From an uncultured Candidatus Melainabacteria bacterium (lineage in GTDB: Bacteria > Cyanobacteriota > Vampirovibrionia > Gastranaerophilales > Gastranaerophilaceae): a stretch of DNA of 64,000 nt. A model generated the notes under the pieces. It saw only the letters and a program-made list of their open reading frames with translations. It made no database searches and was not told the origin of the DNA. Of this stretch, positions 1 through 8,362 are shown one piece after another. The stretch's first letter is position 1; every line of letters starts with the position of its first letter. A program made the translations under genes and the position numbers. The DNA is taken from contig CANOTP010000004.1 of the NCBI GenBank assembly GCA_947570135.1, positions 186,001 to 250,000 on the forward strand, read 5' to 3'.

Positions 1-2
1 TC

Positions 3-440
3 CTTACTTCAGGAAATGTTCTTGAATTATTCGGGACAAAAAGGATTAAATCCGTTAACGGGCTGCTGAAAGCCGATAAAAAAACTGGATGGCTGTGGAT
101 AGTGTCATTTCTTGCAATTTGTGCATTCCCGACATCCGTTTTATTTATAAGCGAATTTTTGATTGTTAAAACAATGGTTGAGCAAAAACACTATATCCTT
201 TGTGGATTGTTCTTACTGTTGTTAACAATTATTCTCTACGGAATAGGGTATGTAATCATTAAAACTTCATTAGGAAAAATAAGTGAAGATAAAGTAAAAC
301 TGATTGAAGAAAACAGACACAAGGTTTCAGTTTGTATGTATATTCCGCAAATAATCATGTTGATACTTGTATTTGTTCTCGGAATTTATATTCCTCCGTT
401 TTTAAATAACATAATAAAACTTGCAGTAGCAAACTTTTAA
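3..440 (+). CDS. Proton-translocating membrane subunit of group-4 hydrogenase-like complex (3' end only)
   Basis: The frame is already open at the window edge, so only the last 145 residues are visible. It looks like the C-terminal part of an antiporter-type subunit of the NuoL/M/N, HyfF or MrpD kind: a helix with P-T-S-V-L-F-I-S-E-F, then two more hydrophobic helices ending in a membrane segment. The P...SE pattern on a helix is typical of these proton-channel proteins. The next gene begins 12 bases on and encodes the complex I/hydrogenase-like large subunit, so this is one operon. In the family these subunits couple electron transfer to ion pumping in the inner membrane. HyfF is the most likely type, but HyfB or NuoN cannot be excluded from this fragment. 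Confidence 0.75.
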   Translation, partial: LTSGNVLELFGTKRIKSVNGLLKADKKTGWLWIVSFLAICAFPTSVLFISEFLIVKTMVEQKHYILCGLFLLLLTIILYGIGYVIIKTSLGKISEDKVKLIEENRHKVSVCMYIPQIIMLILVFVLGIYIPPFLNNIIKLAVANF

Positions 441-452
441 AAAGGATTAACA

Positions 453-1910
453 ATGTTAAAAATAAAAAATAATACAAAAATAAATATAAATGAAATTCCA
501 ATATTACAGATAAAAGATTTTAGAGAAGAAATTATTTCACTAAATTTCCGTCCAATCGGATTTTTTGGTAAGTCTTCCGAAAATGATTCAGTCAGATTGT
601 TTGCTGTTCTAGCAGATGATAAAGCGGGAGATATTTATATTTCATCAACAAAATTTTCAGCTGATGAAAAAAGTTATGAATGTCTAACGAAAGAAATTCC
701 GGCATTTCATATTTTTGAGCGCGAATTTTATGAACAATTCGGGGTAGAACCGTTAAATCATCCTTGGTTAAAACCTGTTAGAATTAATCAGGATAAATAT
801 GAATTTTTTGAAATGACGGGTGAAGAGGTTCACCAGGTTGCCGTAGGTCCGATTCACGCAGGGGTAATTGAACCGGGACATTTTAGGTTTATGTGTAACG
901 GCGAAACTGTATATCACCTTGAAATAATGCTTGGATATCAGCATCGAGGTATTGAAGAACTTATGTTAATATCTCCGAGTAATCAACTTGCAGAATCAAT
1001 ATGTGGAGATAGCGTAATAGCATATAATACGGCATATTCTCAAATTATGGAAATCTTGCAGGATGTGACAATTTCAGATAGGGCTCAGTTGATAAGAAAA
1101 GCTGCGCTTGAAATGGAAAGAATGGCTATTCATATAGGAGATTTAGGCGCAATCGCAGGTGACATTGCTTATCTGATGGGAGCATCTGTTTTCGGAGCGA
1201 CAAGAACCCTTGTAATTAATACAATGCTTGAATTTTGCGGAAGTCGTTTTGGCAGAGGTTTAATTTGTACAGGTGGAGTTAATTATGATTTTACGGAAGA
1301 AAAGCTTAATCAAGCTCTAAAAACATTTGAAAAAGTTATTAAAGATGTTGAAAGAATGGTTAATACTATGTTAAAAAGTTCAACTGTTATGTCTAGGCTT
1401 GAAAAAACGGGTACAATAAGTATGGAACGAGCAAAAGAAGCAGGACTTGTTGGAATGGCAGCCAGAGCAGCAGGAGTTGAACTTGATTCCAGATTTGATT
1501 TCCCTGATAAATGGATGAGTGAACTCAAAATTGAAAAGAAGAAATTTAAAGCTACAGGTGATGTAAATGCTCGATTTAAACTAAGATATAAAGAGATTTT
1601 GCAATCATATTCTATGATAAAGAAAATATTTGCGAAGTTGCAAGAATGTAAAAATCAAGATTTATTTACTAGTGCAAGTAATAATCTTTCTCAAAATTCT
1701 TTAGCTATCTCAATTGTTGAGGGCTGGAGAGGTGAAGTCGTACATATTGCAATGACTGATGGAAATGGAAATTTATCTCGTTATAAAATAAAAGATCCGT
1801 CTTTTAATAATTGGTATGGACTTGCGCTTGCGGTAAGGAACAATGGTGTTTCAGACTTCCCGCTGTGTAATAAAAGTTTTAACCTGTCATACTCCGGCAA
1901 TGATTTATAA
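453..1910 (+). CDS. Group-4 hydrogenase-like large subunit (NuoC/NuoD fusion) lacking Ni-Fe ligands
   Basis: A 485-residue fusion of a NuoC-like N-terminal domain (about 20-120) and a NuoD/HycE-like catalytic domain (about 130-485), as in HycE/HyfG. Family signatures include GPIHAG, EPGHFRF, GYQHRGIEELM and a C-terminal NKSFNLSY stretch. True [NiFe] enzymes have two CxxC pairs. Here the first reads C184-G-D-S187 and the second D448-P-S-F-N-N453, so three of four ligands are missing. It therefore resembles energy-converting hydrogenase-related (Ehr) complexes or complex I, and is unlikely to make or use hydrogen. It lies between the membrane subunit and the NuoB/HyfI-like subunit at 1922. The electron acceptor or donor is unknown. 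Confidence 0.85.
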   Translation: MLKIKNNTKININEIPILQIKDFREEIISLNFRPIGFFGKSSENDSVRLFAVLADDKAGDIYISSTKFSADEKSYECLTKEIPAFHIFEREFYEQFGVEPLNHPWLKPVRINQDKYEFFEMTGEEVHQVAVGPIHAGVIEPGHFRFMCNGETVYHLEIMLGYQHRGIEELMLISPSNQLAESICGDSVIAYNTAYSQIMEILQDVTISDRAQLIRKAALEMERMAIHIGDLGAIAGDIAYLMGASVFGATRTLVINTMLEFCGSRFGRGLICTGGVNYDFTEEKLNQALKTFEKVIKDVERMVNTMLKSSTVMSRLEKTGTISMERAKEAGLVGMAARAAGVELDSRFDFPDKWMSELKIEKKKFKATGDVNARFKLRYKEILQSYSMIKKIFAKLQECKNQDLFTSASNNLSQNSLAISIVEGWRGEVVHIAMTDGNGNLSRYKIKDPSFNNWYGLALAVRNNGVSDFPLCNKSFNLSYSGNDL

Positions 1911-1921
1911 GGAATTGAAAA

Positions 1922-2653
1922 ATGTTAGATACACTAAAATCAAGAATATTTCAAGGTAAACAATATATAAAAGATATTAGAAATGCTTCGATAAAAGAAG
2001 AATTTCGAGGTTTTCCCGTAATTAAAGAAGGCGAATGTGATTCTTCAATTTGTCCGACAGGAGCTCTAAAAACTAATCCATTGTCAATTGATATGGGGAA
2101 ATGTACATTTTGCGGAGTCTGTGAAAGAGCTTGTGAGAATATAAAGTTGTCTAACGGATTCAAGCTGTCTTCAACAGATAGGAATAAATTAATAATTACT
2201 TCAGAGTCGGATTATGAAACTTATACAAAATCTGCAATTGAGATAAAAGAAAGTATTGTTAAAACTTTTGGGCACTCATTAAAACTTCGTCAAGTTTCAG
2301 CGGCTGGTTGTAACGGTTGTGAAATGGAATTAAACGCTTGTTCTAATGTAAATTTTGATATGGGAAGATTTGGAATAGATTTTGTAGCTTCTCCAAGACA
2401 CGCAGACGGTATTGTAATTACGGGACCGCTATCGGAGAATATGACATTTGCTCTTGAAAATTGCTATAATGCGGTTCCTAACCCTAAAATAGTTATTTTG
2501 TGCGGGGCTTGTGCAATCTCAGGCGGAATATTTCAAAACAGCGAAACTTTGAACAGGGAATTTTTAGAAAAATACCCGGTAGATTTGTATATCCCAGGAT
2601 GCCCCGTTCATCCTTTGACGTTTATCAACGGTATTTTAAGCTATATTCATTAA
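1922..2653 (+). CDS. HyfI/NuoB-like small subunit with N-terminal ferredoxin-type domain
   Basis: A 243-residue protein with two parts. Residues about 35-75 carry iron-sulfur cysteines: C39, C44-P, and the run C61-x2-C64-x2-C67-x3-C71, enough for one [4Fe-4S] cluster with the second pattern incomplete. Residues about 120-243 are a NuoB/HyfI domain with C130-N-G-C133-E, C194-G-A-C197 followed by SGG, and PGC227P, the expected ligands for the proximal N2-type cluster. The start lies 12 bases after the large subunit stop. It should pass electrons between a soluble partner and the large subunit at the membrane. The fused ferredoxin half replaces the separate HycF/HyfH protein seen in other operons. 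It appears to be the last gene of the operon. Confidence 0.85.
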   Translation: MLDTLKSRIFQGKQYIKDIRNASIKEEFRGFPVIKEGECDSSICPTGALKTNPLSIDMGKCTFCGVCERACENIKLSNGFKLSSTDRNKLIITSESDYETYTKSAIEIKESIVKTFGHSLKLRQVSAAGCNGCEMELNACSNVNFDMGRFGIDFVASPRHADGIVITGPLSENMTFALENCYNAVPNPKIVILCGACAISGGIFQNSETLNREFLEKYPVDLYIPGCPVHPLTFINGILSYIH

Positions 2654-2654
2654 A

Positions 2655-2930
2655 TTAAGCAATATAAGAAATTTTGTTGGTCTTAGCTTCGTGAGCCAGC
2701 AATTCTTTTGCAGCTTGTTCTTGAGCTGTTGCAAGCATTAAAAGAGTTTGGTTGTGATCATTGCTTAATGCAAAATTTGTGTCCATTTGGTGTAACGTTT
2801 CCATATTTGCTCCGCTGAACGGAAGATTTCTTACGGCATTCATCATATTCATATGATTTTGCATAAGAGCATATTGAGCGTTACTTCTTTGAGAAACCGC
2901 GTTCATTCTTGTCATTAAACCCATTAACAT
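2655..2930 (-). CDS. Small hypothetical protein, methionine- and asparagine-rich
   Basis: A 91-residue protein I do not recognise. It is rich in Met, Asn, Gln and Ala, has no signal peptide or clear membrane segment, and is probably helical (MNMMNAVRNLP, AQEQAAKELLAHEA). It converges with the hydrogenase-like operon, its stop lying one base from the stop at 2653. The start at 2930 follows a weak TAGG; the third codon is also ATG and could be used. A good sigma70-like promoter sits upstream, so the gene is probably real. Confidence 0.6.
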   Translation of the reverse strand: MLMGLMTRMNAVSQRSNAQYALMQNHMNMMNAVRNLPFSGANMETLHQMDTNFALSNDHNQTLLMLATAQEQAAKELLAHEAKTNKISYIA

Positions 2931-2965
2931 AAAAAGTACCTACACACTTAATTTATTACGTATGT

Positions 2966-2994
2966 AGTATATCGTAAATTTGTATTTTTTGCAA
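2966..2994 (-). promoter_or_regulatory. Sigma70-like promoter of the small minus-strand gene
   Basis: On the minus strand a TTGCAA box (2989-2994) is followed after exactly 17 bases by TATACT (2966-2971), about 36 bases before the ATG at 2930. The geometry fits a housekeeping promoter. Confidence 0.6.
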
Positions 2995-3046
2995 GTGTAG
3001 TGTTAATTAATATTAATTTTGGTTGTAAAAATATTATATTTTATAA

Positions 3047-3511
3047 GGTTTGTTTAGGTCTTTTGGTATTACAAGTTTAGAAAAAGATAATTTTATAGAT
3101 AGACAAAAAATCAGAACTGTGTTTTTTCAGGATAAAGATATAAGGCAGAGATTAGAGGGAATAGTTCATCCTGCGGTTGATAGAAAGGTTAAGAGTTTTA
3201 TTTCCGCAAATGAACATGATGATTATGTTGCTGTGTTTAATCCTTTGTTATTTTAAACGGGCAATCAGAAAAACTATGATTATGTTGCATTAATTAAAAT
3301 TAATCCTATAGAGCAGCTTAATCGATTATTGAGAAGAAATTCTTTTTTAACTCCTGAAACTGCAAAACAGCGAATTGCAGCTCAATTGCCTCAAAGTTTG
3401 AAAGAGAAAGAAGCAGATTTTGTAATTGATAATTCTTTCGGGCTTGAGGAAACCGAAAAACAGGTTGTAAAAATTATTGAATTTTTAAAAAATAAAATTA
3501 GTTTAAAATAA
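3047..3511 (+). pseudogene. coaE: Dephospho-CoA kinase (coaE) pseudogene, 5'-truncated with an in-frame stop
   Basis: The reading frame matches the central and C-terminal parts of CoaE, which phosphorylates dephospho-CoA in coenzyme A synthesis. Visible family motifs are FIDRQKIRTVFF, RLEGIVHPAV, NPLLF, Q-L-N-R-L-L-R-R, QRIAAQ and ADFVIDNS. Two lesions are clear. First, the N-terminal 60 or so residues with the ATP-binding P-loop are absent, because a stop lies directly upstream at 3044-3046. Second, the conserved PLLFE ends in a TAA stop (3254-3256) where a GAA glutamate codon is expected; the frame then continues unchanged with TGNQKNYDYVALI. A single G-to-T change explains this stop. The product cannot be active, so a working coaE should exist elsewhere. 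Confidence 0.85.
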
Positions 3512-3540
3512 TATAGCCCTTTTTGTTAATGTAATTAGTC

Positions 3541-3573
3541 ACTCCTGCATTTATTATTATAAAAAAAAGGAGT
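3541..3573 (+). promoter_or_regulatory. Possible hairpin hiding the ribosome binding site of the YvlD-like gene
   Basis: ACTCCT (3541-3546) is perfectly complementary to AGGAGT (3568-3573), the ribosome binding site of the gene starting at 3580. The 21-base loop between them is A/T only. The helix is just six pairs, so it would be weak; it could act as a temperature- or ribosome-sensitive switch, or be chance. Confidence 0.25.
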
Positions 3574-3579
3574 CTTGAT

Positions 3580-3936
3580 ATGTTGAATTTAATTTTAAGA
3601 TGGGTAGCTTACGCTTTAGCAATTATTTTTGTATCCTGGATTGTTCCTGGAATCAGTGTTGAAAATTTCTTAAGTGCGATGTTTGTGTGTGTAATTATTG
3701 CTCTGATTAACACTTTTATCAAGCCGATATTACAAATAGTATCTTTTCCGATAACAATTTTGACGCTTGGTTTATTTGCACTTGTAATTAACGCTTTACT
3801 TTTAATGCTTGCAGGTTATATTGCCCCCGGATTTGAAGTCGACGGTTTTATGAGCGCGTTAATCGGATCTATCTTGCTTTCATTGATAGGAATAGGTATT
3901 GATAGAATCGGTGCTAACAGAAATAATATTGAATAG
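3580..3936 (+). CDS. YvlD/phage-holin-4-like integral membrane protein
   Basis: A 118-residue, almost wholly hydrophobic protein with four predicted membrane helices. The motif N-T-F-I-K-P-I-L after helix two and the GYIAPGFEVDGF loop are typical of the YvlD/DUF360 family (Phage_holin_4_2 in domain databases). Despite the name, these are chromosomal membrane proteins, often linked to envelope stress, and there are no phage genes nearby. The ATG has a strong AAGGAGT ribosome site 6-7 bases upstream. The gene is monocistronic and followed by a terminator. Its precise role is unknown. Confidence 0.8.
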   Translation: MLNLILRWVAYALAIIFVSWIVPGISVENFLSAMFVCVIIALINTFIKPILQIVSFPITILTLGLFALVINALLLMLAGYIAPGFEVDGFMSALIGSILLSLIGIGIDRIGANRNNIE

Positions 3937-3960
3937 TTTGTTCCGCATATATTAAAAATT

Positions 3961-4002
3961 AAAACCCTTTGCCGTTTATCTTGGTATGGTGAAGGGTTTT
4001 TT
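3961..4002 (+). terminator. Rho-independent terminator after YvlD-like gene
   Basis: AAAACCCTT pairs with AAGGGTTTT around a 20-base-plus loop that has some internal pairing, followed by a T run. It ends the transcript of the gene at 3580 before the pyruvate formate-lyase locus. Confidence 0.6.
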
Positions 4003-4151
4003 GTATATTATTTTTAAATGTAACAAATTTCCTGTATATTACTGGATTTTTTTTGATTTATTATGTAAAATGTCTAGTGATTCTAGAATAATACGTGTTA
4101 AATATACAATTATTATTTACAAACCAGTAAAAATATGGGAGAAATAAAGAA

Positions 4152-6236
4152 ATGACAGAAACTATGGTAGAAAAGAAAATTTACCCTTCAACCGAATTTG
4201 TCTCAGGCAAATGGCAAAGTGAAATTAACGTTAGAGATTTTATCCAACGTAACTATACTTTATATGAAGGAGATTCAAGCTTCCTGGCAGGACCAACTGA
4301 AGCTACAACAAAATTATGGCAAGAATGCTGTGATTTATTCAAAAAAGAACGTGAAAACGGTGGCGTTGTTGATATGGATACAAAAATCGTATCTTCAATT
4401 ATATCACACGGCGCAGGTTATATTGATAAAGCTTTGGAAACAATTGTCGGTTTGCAGACTGATGCTCCATTGAAACGTTCTATGCAACCGTTTGGTGGTA
4501 TCAGAATGGCTGAAGGAGCTTGCAAGTCTTACGGTTACGAAGTTGATCCAGAAGTATCAGAAATCTTTACTAAATACAGAAAAACTCACAACCAGGGTGT
4601 ATTTGATGCTTATACTCCTGAAATGAGAAAAGCACGTCATGCTGCAATTTTAACAGGTTTGCCTGACGCGTACGGCAGAGGTCGTATCATAGGTGATTAC
4701 AGAAGAATCGCTTTATACGGTATCGATAGACTTATTGAAGATAAAAAAGAACAGCATGCATCCCTTGACGGTGAAATGAATGCTGAAAAAATTCAATTGA
4801 AAGAAGAAATCGCAGAACAAATCAGAGCATTAAATGAAATGGCTCAATTAGGTGAAATCTACGGTTTTGATATCAGAAAACCTGCAAGAAATGCTAAAGA
4901 AGCTATTCAATGGTTATACTTCGGTTACTTATCAGCAGTTAAAGAACAAAACGGTGCTGCAATGAGTATTGGTAGAACTTCAACTTTCTTAGATATTTTC
5001 ATTGAAAGAGATTTAAAAGAAGGTATTATAACAGAATCTGAAGCTCAAGAAATGGTTGACCATTTCATTATGAAGTTAAGACTTGTTAAATTTGCAAGAA
5101 CACCTGAATATAACGCATTATTCTCAGGCGACCCTACTTGGGTAACAGAATCAATCGGCGGTGTCGGTGTTGACGGTCGTCCGCTTGTTACCAAAAACTC
5201 ATTCAGATACTTGCATACTTTAGAAAACTTGGGTACAGCTCCTGAGCCTAACTTGACTGTACTTTGGTCAACAAAGTTACCTCACAACTTCAAAAAATAC
5301 GCTGCTCACATTTCAATCACAACTTCATCTATTCAGTATGAAAATGATGATATGATGAGAGTTACTCATGGTGATGATTATGCTATTGCTTGTTGTGTAT
5401 CATCAATGGTCGTCGGTAAAGAAATGCAGTTCTTCGGAGCTCGTGCAAACCTTGCTAAATGCTTGTTATATGCAATCAACGGCGGTGTTGACGAAAGATT
5501 GAAAGAACAAATCGGACCTCAATTCAGACCTATTACTTCTGAATATCTTAACTATGATGAAGTAATGGAAAGATTTGATTCTATGATGGAATGGTTAGCA
5601 GGTTTATACGTAAATACTTTGAATGTAATTCACTATATGCACGATAAATACTGCTATGAAAGAGCTCAAATGGCATTGCATGACAGAGATGTGAAACGTT
5701 ACTTTGCAACAGGTATCGCAGGTCTTTCTGTTGTAGCAGATTCTCTTTCTGCTATTAAATATGCTAAAGTTAAAACTATTCGTGATGAAAATGGTATTGT
5801 AGTTGATTATGAAGTTGAAGGTGATTTCCCTAAATACGGAAACAACGATGACAGAGTTGACAGTTTGGCTGTAGATTTGGTTAAAAACTTCATGAACAAA
5901 ATCAGAAAACACCACACATACAGAAACTCAATTCCTACAATGTCAATTTTGACAATCACATCAAACGTTGTATACGGTAAGAAAACAGGAAACACACCTG
6001 ACGGTAGAAAAATGGGTGTTCCTCTTGCTCCCGGAGCTAACCCTATGCACGGTCGTGATATGAATGGTGCAGCTTCATCATTAGCTTCTGTAGCTAAGCT
6101 TCCATTCCACGATGCGCAAGACGGTATTTCAAATACTTTCTCAATTATTCCTAACGCGTTAGGTAAAGATGAAGTATTTATGGGCGACTTAGCTGTAAGT
6201 TTTGACCCAGGATGCTGTGAAGCAAGCTTAAATTAA
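4152..6236 (+). CDS. pflB: Pyruvate formate-lyase, main catalytic part (no glycyl radical domain)
   Basis: A 694-residue protein that matches formate C-acetyltransferase along its length, including the substrate loop [23 protein letters not shown] and the catalytic cysteine pair C414-C415 (A-C-C-V-S-S-M). The enzyme converts pyruvate and CoA to acetyl-CoA and formate during fermentation. It stops after [12 protein letters not shown], so the C-terminal domain with the essential glycyl radical is missing; that domain is the separate gene 21 bases downstream. Three in-frame stop codons and a new ribosome binding site separate the two, so this is not a single sequencing slip. GGGAG lies 10 bases before the ATG. 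A terminator follows the second piece. Confidence 0.92.
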   Translation: MTETMVEKKIYPSTEFVSGKWQSEINVRDFIQRNYTLYEGDSSFLAGPTEATTKLWQECCDLFKKERENGGVVDMDTKIVSSIISHGAGYIDKALETIVGLQTDAPLKRSMQPFGGIRMAEGACKSYGYEVDPEVSEIFTKYRKTHNQGVFDAYTPEMRKARHAAILTGLPDAYGRGRIIGDYRRIALYGIDRLIEDKKEQHASLDGEMNAEKIQLKEEIAEQIRALNEMAQLGEIYGFDIRKPARNAKEAIQWLYFGYLSAVKEQNGAAMSIGRTSTFLDIFIERDLKEGIITESEAQEMVDHFIMKLRLVKFARTPEYNALFSGDPTWVTESIGGVGVDGRPLVTKNSFRYLHTLENLGTAPEPNLTVLWSTKLPHNFKKYAAHISITTSSIQYENDDMMRVTHGDDYAIACCVSSMVVGKEMQFFGARANLAKCLLYAINGGVDERLKEQIGPQFRPITSEYLNYDEVMERFDSMMEWLAGLYVNTLNVIHYMHDKYCYERAQMALHDRDVKRYFATGIAGLSVVADSLSAIKYAKVKTIRDENGIVVDYEVEGDFPKYGNNDDRVDSLAVDLVKNFMNKIRKHHTYRNSIPTMSILTITSNVVYGKKTGNTPDGRKMGVPLAPGANPMHGRDMNGAASSLASVAKLPFHDAQDGISNTFSIIPNALGKDEVFMGDLAVSFDPGCCEASLN

Positions 6237-6257
6237 TAATTATAAGGAGATAAAATT

Positions 6258-6494
6258 ATGACAACAATGCAAGAAGAAAACTTAATAAACTTACTTGACG
6301 GATATGTTGAAAAAGGCGGACACCACCTTAACGTTAACGTATTCAACAGAGAAACATTATTGGATGCTCAGGCTCATCCTGAAAAATACCCTCAATTAAC
6401 AGTGAGAGTTTCAGGATATGCCGTTAACTTCATCAAATTAACAAAAGAACAACAAGATGATGTTATTTCAAGAACATTCCACAATGCAATGTAG
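6258..6494 (+). CDS. Stand-alone glycyl radical domain of pyruvate formate-lyase
   Basis: A 78-residue protein equal to the C-terminal domain of pyruvate formate-lyase: [28 protein letters not shown], and the radical motif RVSGYAVNF with Gly53 as the predicted radical site. It has its own AAGGAG ribosome site. E. coli has a comparable small protein, GrcA/YfiD, but there it is a spare part for an intact enzyme. Here the upstream gene lacks the domain, so the two products should have to assemble before activation by the activase at 6561. The lack of the extra N-terminal part found in GrcA supports a gene split rather than an independent grcA. Confidence 0.9.
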   Translation: MTTMQEENLINLLDGYVEKGGHHLNVNVFNRETLLDAQAHPEKYPQLTVRVSGYAVNFIKLTKEQQDDVISRTFHNAM

Positions 6495-6504
6495 TTCAAT
6501 ATTG

Positions 6505-6544
6505 AAATCGGGCGCAGATTTAATAAATCTGCGCCCGATTTTTT
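6505..6544 (+). terminator. Strong Rho-independent terminator after the two-piece pfl operon
   Basis: A perfect 17-bp stem, AAATCGGGCGCAGATTT against its complement with an AATA loop, is followed by a T run. It separates the pfl genes from the activase gene, which begins 17 bases on, so some read-through or a separate promoter must feed pflA. Confidence 0.85.
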
Positions 6545-6560
6545 ATGTTAAAATGAATTT

Positions 6561-7301
6561 ATGACAGAAGAAATTTTAGGAAACATACATTCAATTGAAA
6601 GCTGTGGGACAGTAGACGGTCCTGGGATAAGATTTGTCGTGTTTATGCAGGGCTGTCCTTTGAGATGCAAATATTGTCATAACCCTGATTCTTGGGGGGG
6701 GAATGTAAACCAACAGATGAGTGTTGATGAAATTCTGGAAAAATATGACGGAGTGAAGGAGTTTTGTAAAGGCGGGATTACCGTAACGGGCGGTGAGCCG
6801 TTAATGCAGATTGATTTTGTAACAGCTTTATTTAAAGCTGCAAAAGATAGATGGATTCACACAGCACTTGATACTTCGGGAATTTTGTTTAATAAAAACA
6901 ATACCTCAAAAATTGATGAAATTTTAAAATACACTGATTTGGTGCTTTTAGATATTAAGCATATTGATAATGACGAGCATATAAAGCTTACAGGGTTGCC
7001 TAACGTTAATATATTGGATTTCGCAAGATATTTATCGCAAAACGGTAAGGAAATGTGGATTCGCCATGTTGTTGTGCCGACAATTACTTTTAATCCTGAT
7101 TATTTGAGAGAATTAGGAAGATTTTTGCGGGAATTAAAGACGATAAAGGCGCTTGATGTGCTGCCGTATCACGATATGGCAATCCCGAAATATGAGAGTT
7201 TAGGAATTGATTATCCGTTAAAAGGTATTCAGCCGCTGACTAAACAAGAAGCCTTAGAGGCTCGTAGTTATATTTTGGAAGGATTAAGAAAGAAAAACTG
7301 A
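6561..7301 (+). CDS. pflA: Pyruvate formate-lyase activating enzyme (radical SAM)
   Basis: A 246-residue radical SAM protein with the cluster motif C32-x3-C36-x2-C39 (C-P-L-R-C-K-Y-C), then TVTGGEPL, the SAM-binding GGEP motif, and LLDIKH. It installs the glycyl radical on pyruvate formate-lyase using S-adenosylmethionine and an electron from flavodoxin or ferredoxin. It follows the split pfl genes but lies beyond a strong terminator and lacks a recognisable Shine-Dalgarno site, so expression could be low or depend on read-through. A run of eight Gs (6694-6701) encodes W-G-G right after the cluster motif and is a potential slippage point. It overlaps the next start codon by one base. Confidence 0.92.
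   Translation: MTEEILGNIHSIESCGTVDGPGIRFVVFMQGCPLRCKYCHNPDSWGGNVNQQMSVDEILEKYDGVKEFCKGGITVTGGEPLMQIDFVTALFKAAKDRWIHTALDTSGILFNKNNTSKIDEILKYTDLVLLDIKHIDNDEHIKLTGLPNVNILDFARYLSQNGKEMWIRHVVVPTITFNPDYLRELGRFLRELKTIKALDVLPYHDMAIPKYESLGIDYPLKGIQPLTKQEALEARSYILEGLRKKN
6694..6701 (+). repeat. Poly-G tract (8) inside pflA
   Basis: Eight consecutive Gs in an AT-rich gene, encoding the end of Trp and two Gly codons. Gain or loss of one base would truncate the activase. In this sequence the frame is intact. Confidence 0.9.
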
Positions 7302-8362
7302 TGAAAATCTTAAAATATCTGTGTTTTTTATTATTGGTCGCAAGTTTTTGCGTATGTCGAGTCACTGCCGGTGAAGTTTATAAAGTTGATCCTTATATTG
7401 CGCAATTTGCGCAGCATTTGAGAGCACATTCTCCTGAGATACCTGAAGGTAAAAAAGTTAATCTGAAAATTTGGTTGACGGAAACAGGTGAAATTGTTGA
7501 TGTTTCGCCTGAGGGTTCTGTTTACGATAAAGAGTTTGCAGAGTCGGCAATTAAAAATATCAAAGAAGCTGCTCCATATCCGAAACTTTCGGAACCAAAG
7601 GGGTTTATATTTACGTATAAGAAAGATTTTAGCGATTTGCTCGAGCGTGAACCGAATTGGGTTGATACGAAAAATTCCAAAGGTGAAAAAATTTATATTG
7701 ATTTATACCGTGCTTCAAGTAAAAATCAAGGATTATTTTATAATTTAAAAACCTATGTTCCTTCAAAAGGTGAAGATATGGTTTACACGGTTCATGTTAA
7801 ATATGACAAGGAATTGAGGTACGGGATTTCGCAAAAATTTACACTAAAAGAGTTTATGAAAAATCCCGATAAATATGAAGCAAAGTATGCTCCTGATGCC
7901 GAGTTTTTTAAGTCCGTTAACAAGGCCTCTCCAAGTTATGATGCTTTGGTGCTTGTTGCAAATTATTTTAAAGCACAGGAACGCGTAAATCCGTATTGGA
8001 AAAATTATATTCCATCAGTGCAAAAAAGAGTAAAGAAGAATTGGAAATATCGTGGTGACAGTAAGCCAAAACAAGCTGTCTTGTTCTTTAAAGTCAGTAA
8101 AGACGGCAAGCTGCTGTTTGTTAAAGTTGTAGAATCTTCGGAAAATGAAGATTTTGATAATATCGCTGTTAATGCAGTAAAATCAGCAGCTCCGTTTGAA
8201 TCGTTTCCTGAAAATATAAAAGCGGAAACTGTAGATATTCTTTTTACATTTAAATATAATACAATCGGTTCTAACATTTCTTATGCGAATGACGAAGATC
8301 GGGAATTTACCTCCGGGCTGTTGTGGTTGAGTTCGTTTGTTATGGCGCTGTTTATGTTGTAA
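7301..8362 (+). CDS. Exported protein with two TonB-C-like domains
   Basis: A 353-residue protein with a cleavable-looking signal peptide (residues 1-23, LLLVASFCVCRVTAG). Two segments resemble the TonB C-terminal fold. The first (about 50-110) contains NLKIWLTETGEIVDV and A-A-P-Y-P; the second (about 255-325) contains VLFFKVSKDGKLLFVKVVESS, then AAPFESFP. This domain usually contacts outer-membrane receptors, but many stand-alone copies of unknown role exist. A hydrophobic stretch at the C-terminus (about 335-353) may anchor the protein. The start codon overlaps the pflA stop by one base, so it may be co-translated, though a functional link is not obvious. Function not assigned. Confidence 0.65.
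   Translation: MKILKYLCFLLLVASFCVCRVTAGEVYKVDPYIAQFAQHLRAHSPEIPEGKKVNLKIWLTETGEIVDVSPEGSVYDKEFAESAIKNIKEAAPYPKLSEPKGFIFTYKKDFSDLLEREPNWVDTKNSKGEKIYIDLYRASSKNQGLFYNLKTYVPSKGEDMVYTVHVKYDKELRYGISQKFTLKEFMKNPDKYEAKYAPDAEFFKSVNKASPSYDALVLVANYFKAQERVNPYWKNYIPSVQKRVKKNWKYRGDSKPKQAVLFFKVSKDGKLLFVKVVESSENEDFDNIAVNAVKSAAPFESFPENIKAETVDILFTFKYNTIGSNISYANDEDREFTSGLLWLSSFVMALFML

Noticed and set aside
1-2653. Formate hydrogenlyase (active hydrogenase) assignment
   Set aside because: Most Ni-Fe ligands are missing in the large subunit, so hydrogen production is not supported.
3050-3511. Two separate short proteins at the coaE remnant
   Set aside because: Both are in one frame and together match CoaE in order; the break is a single stop codon.
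3580-3936. Prophage marker because of the holin-like family name
   Set aside because: The YvlD/DUF360 family is chromosomal and no other phage genes are present.
4021-4151. FNR-type anaerobic regulator site ahead of pflB
   Set aside because: TTGAT and related half-sites occur only as isolated AT-rich fragments without the expected palindrome.
4152-6494. Split pyruvate formate-lyase as a simple sequencing or assembly error
   Set aside because: The two parts are in the same frame, yet three in-frame stops, a new ribosome site and a start codon separate them. One error cannot produce this.
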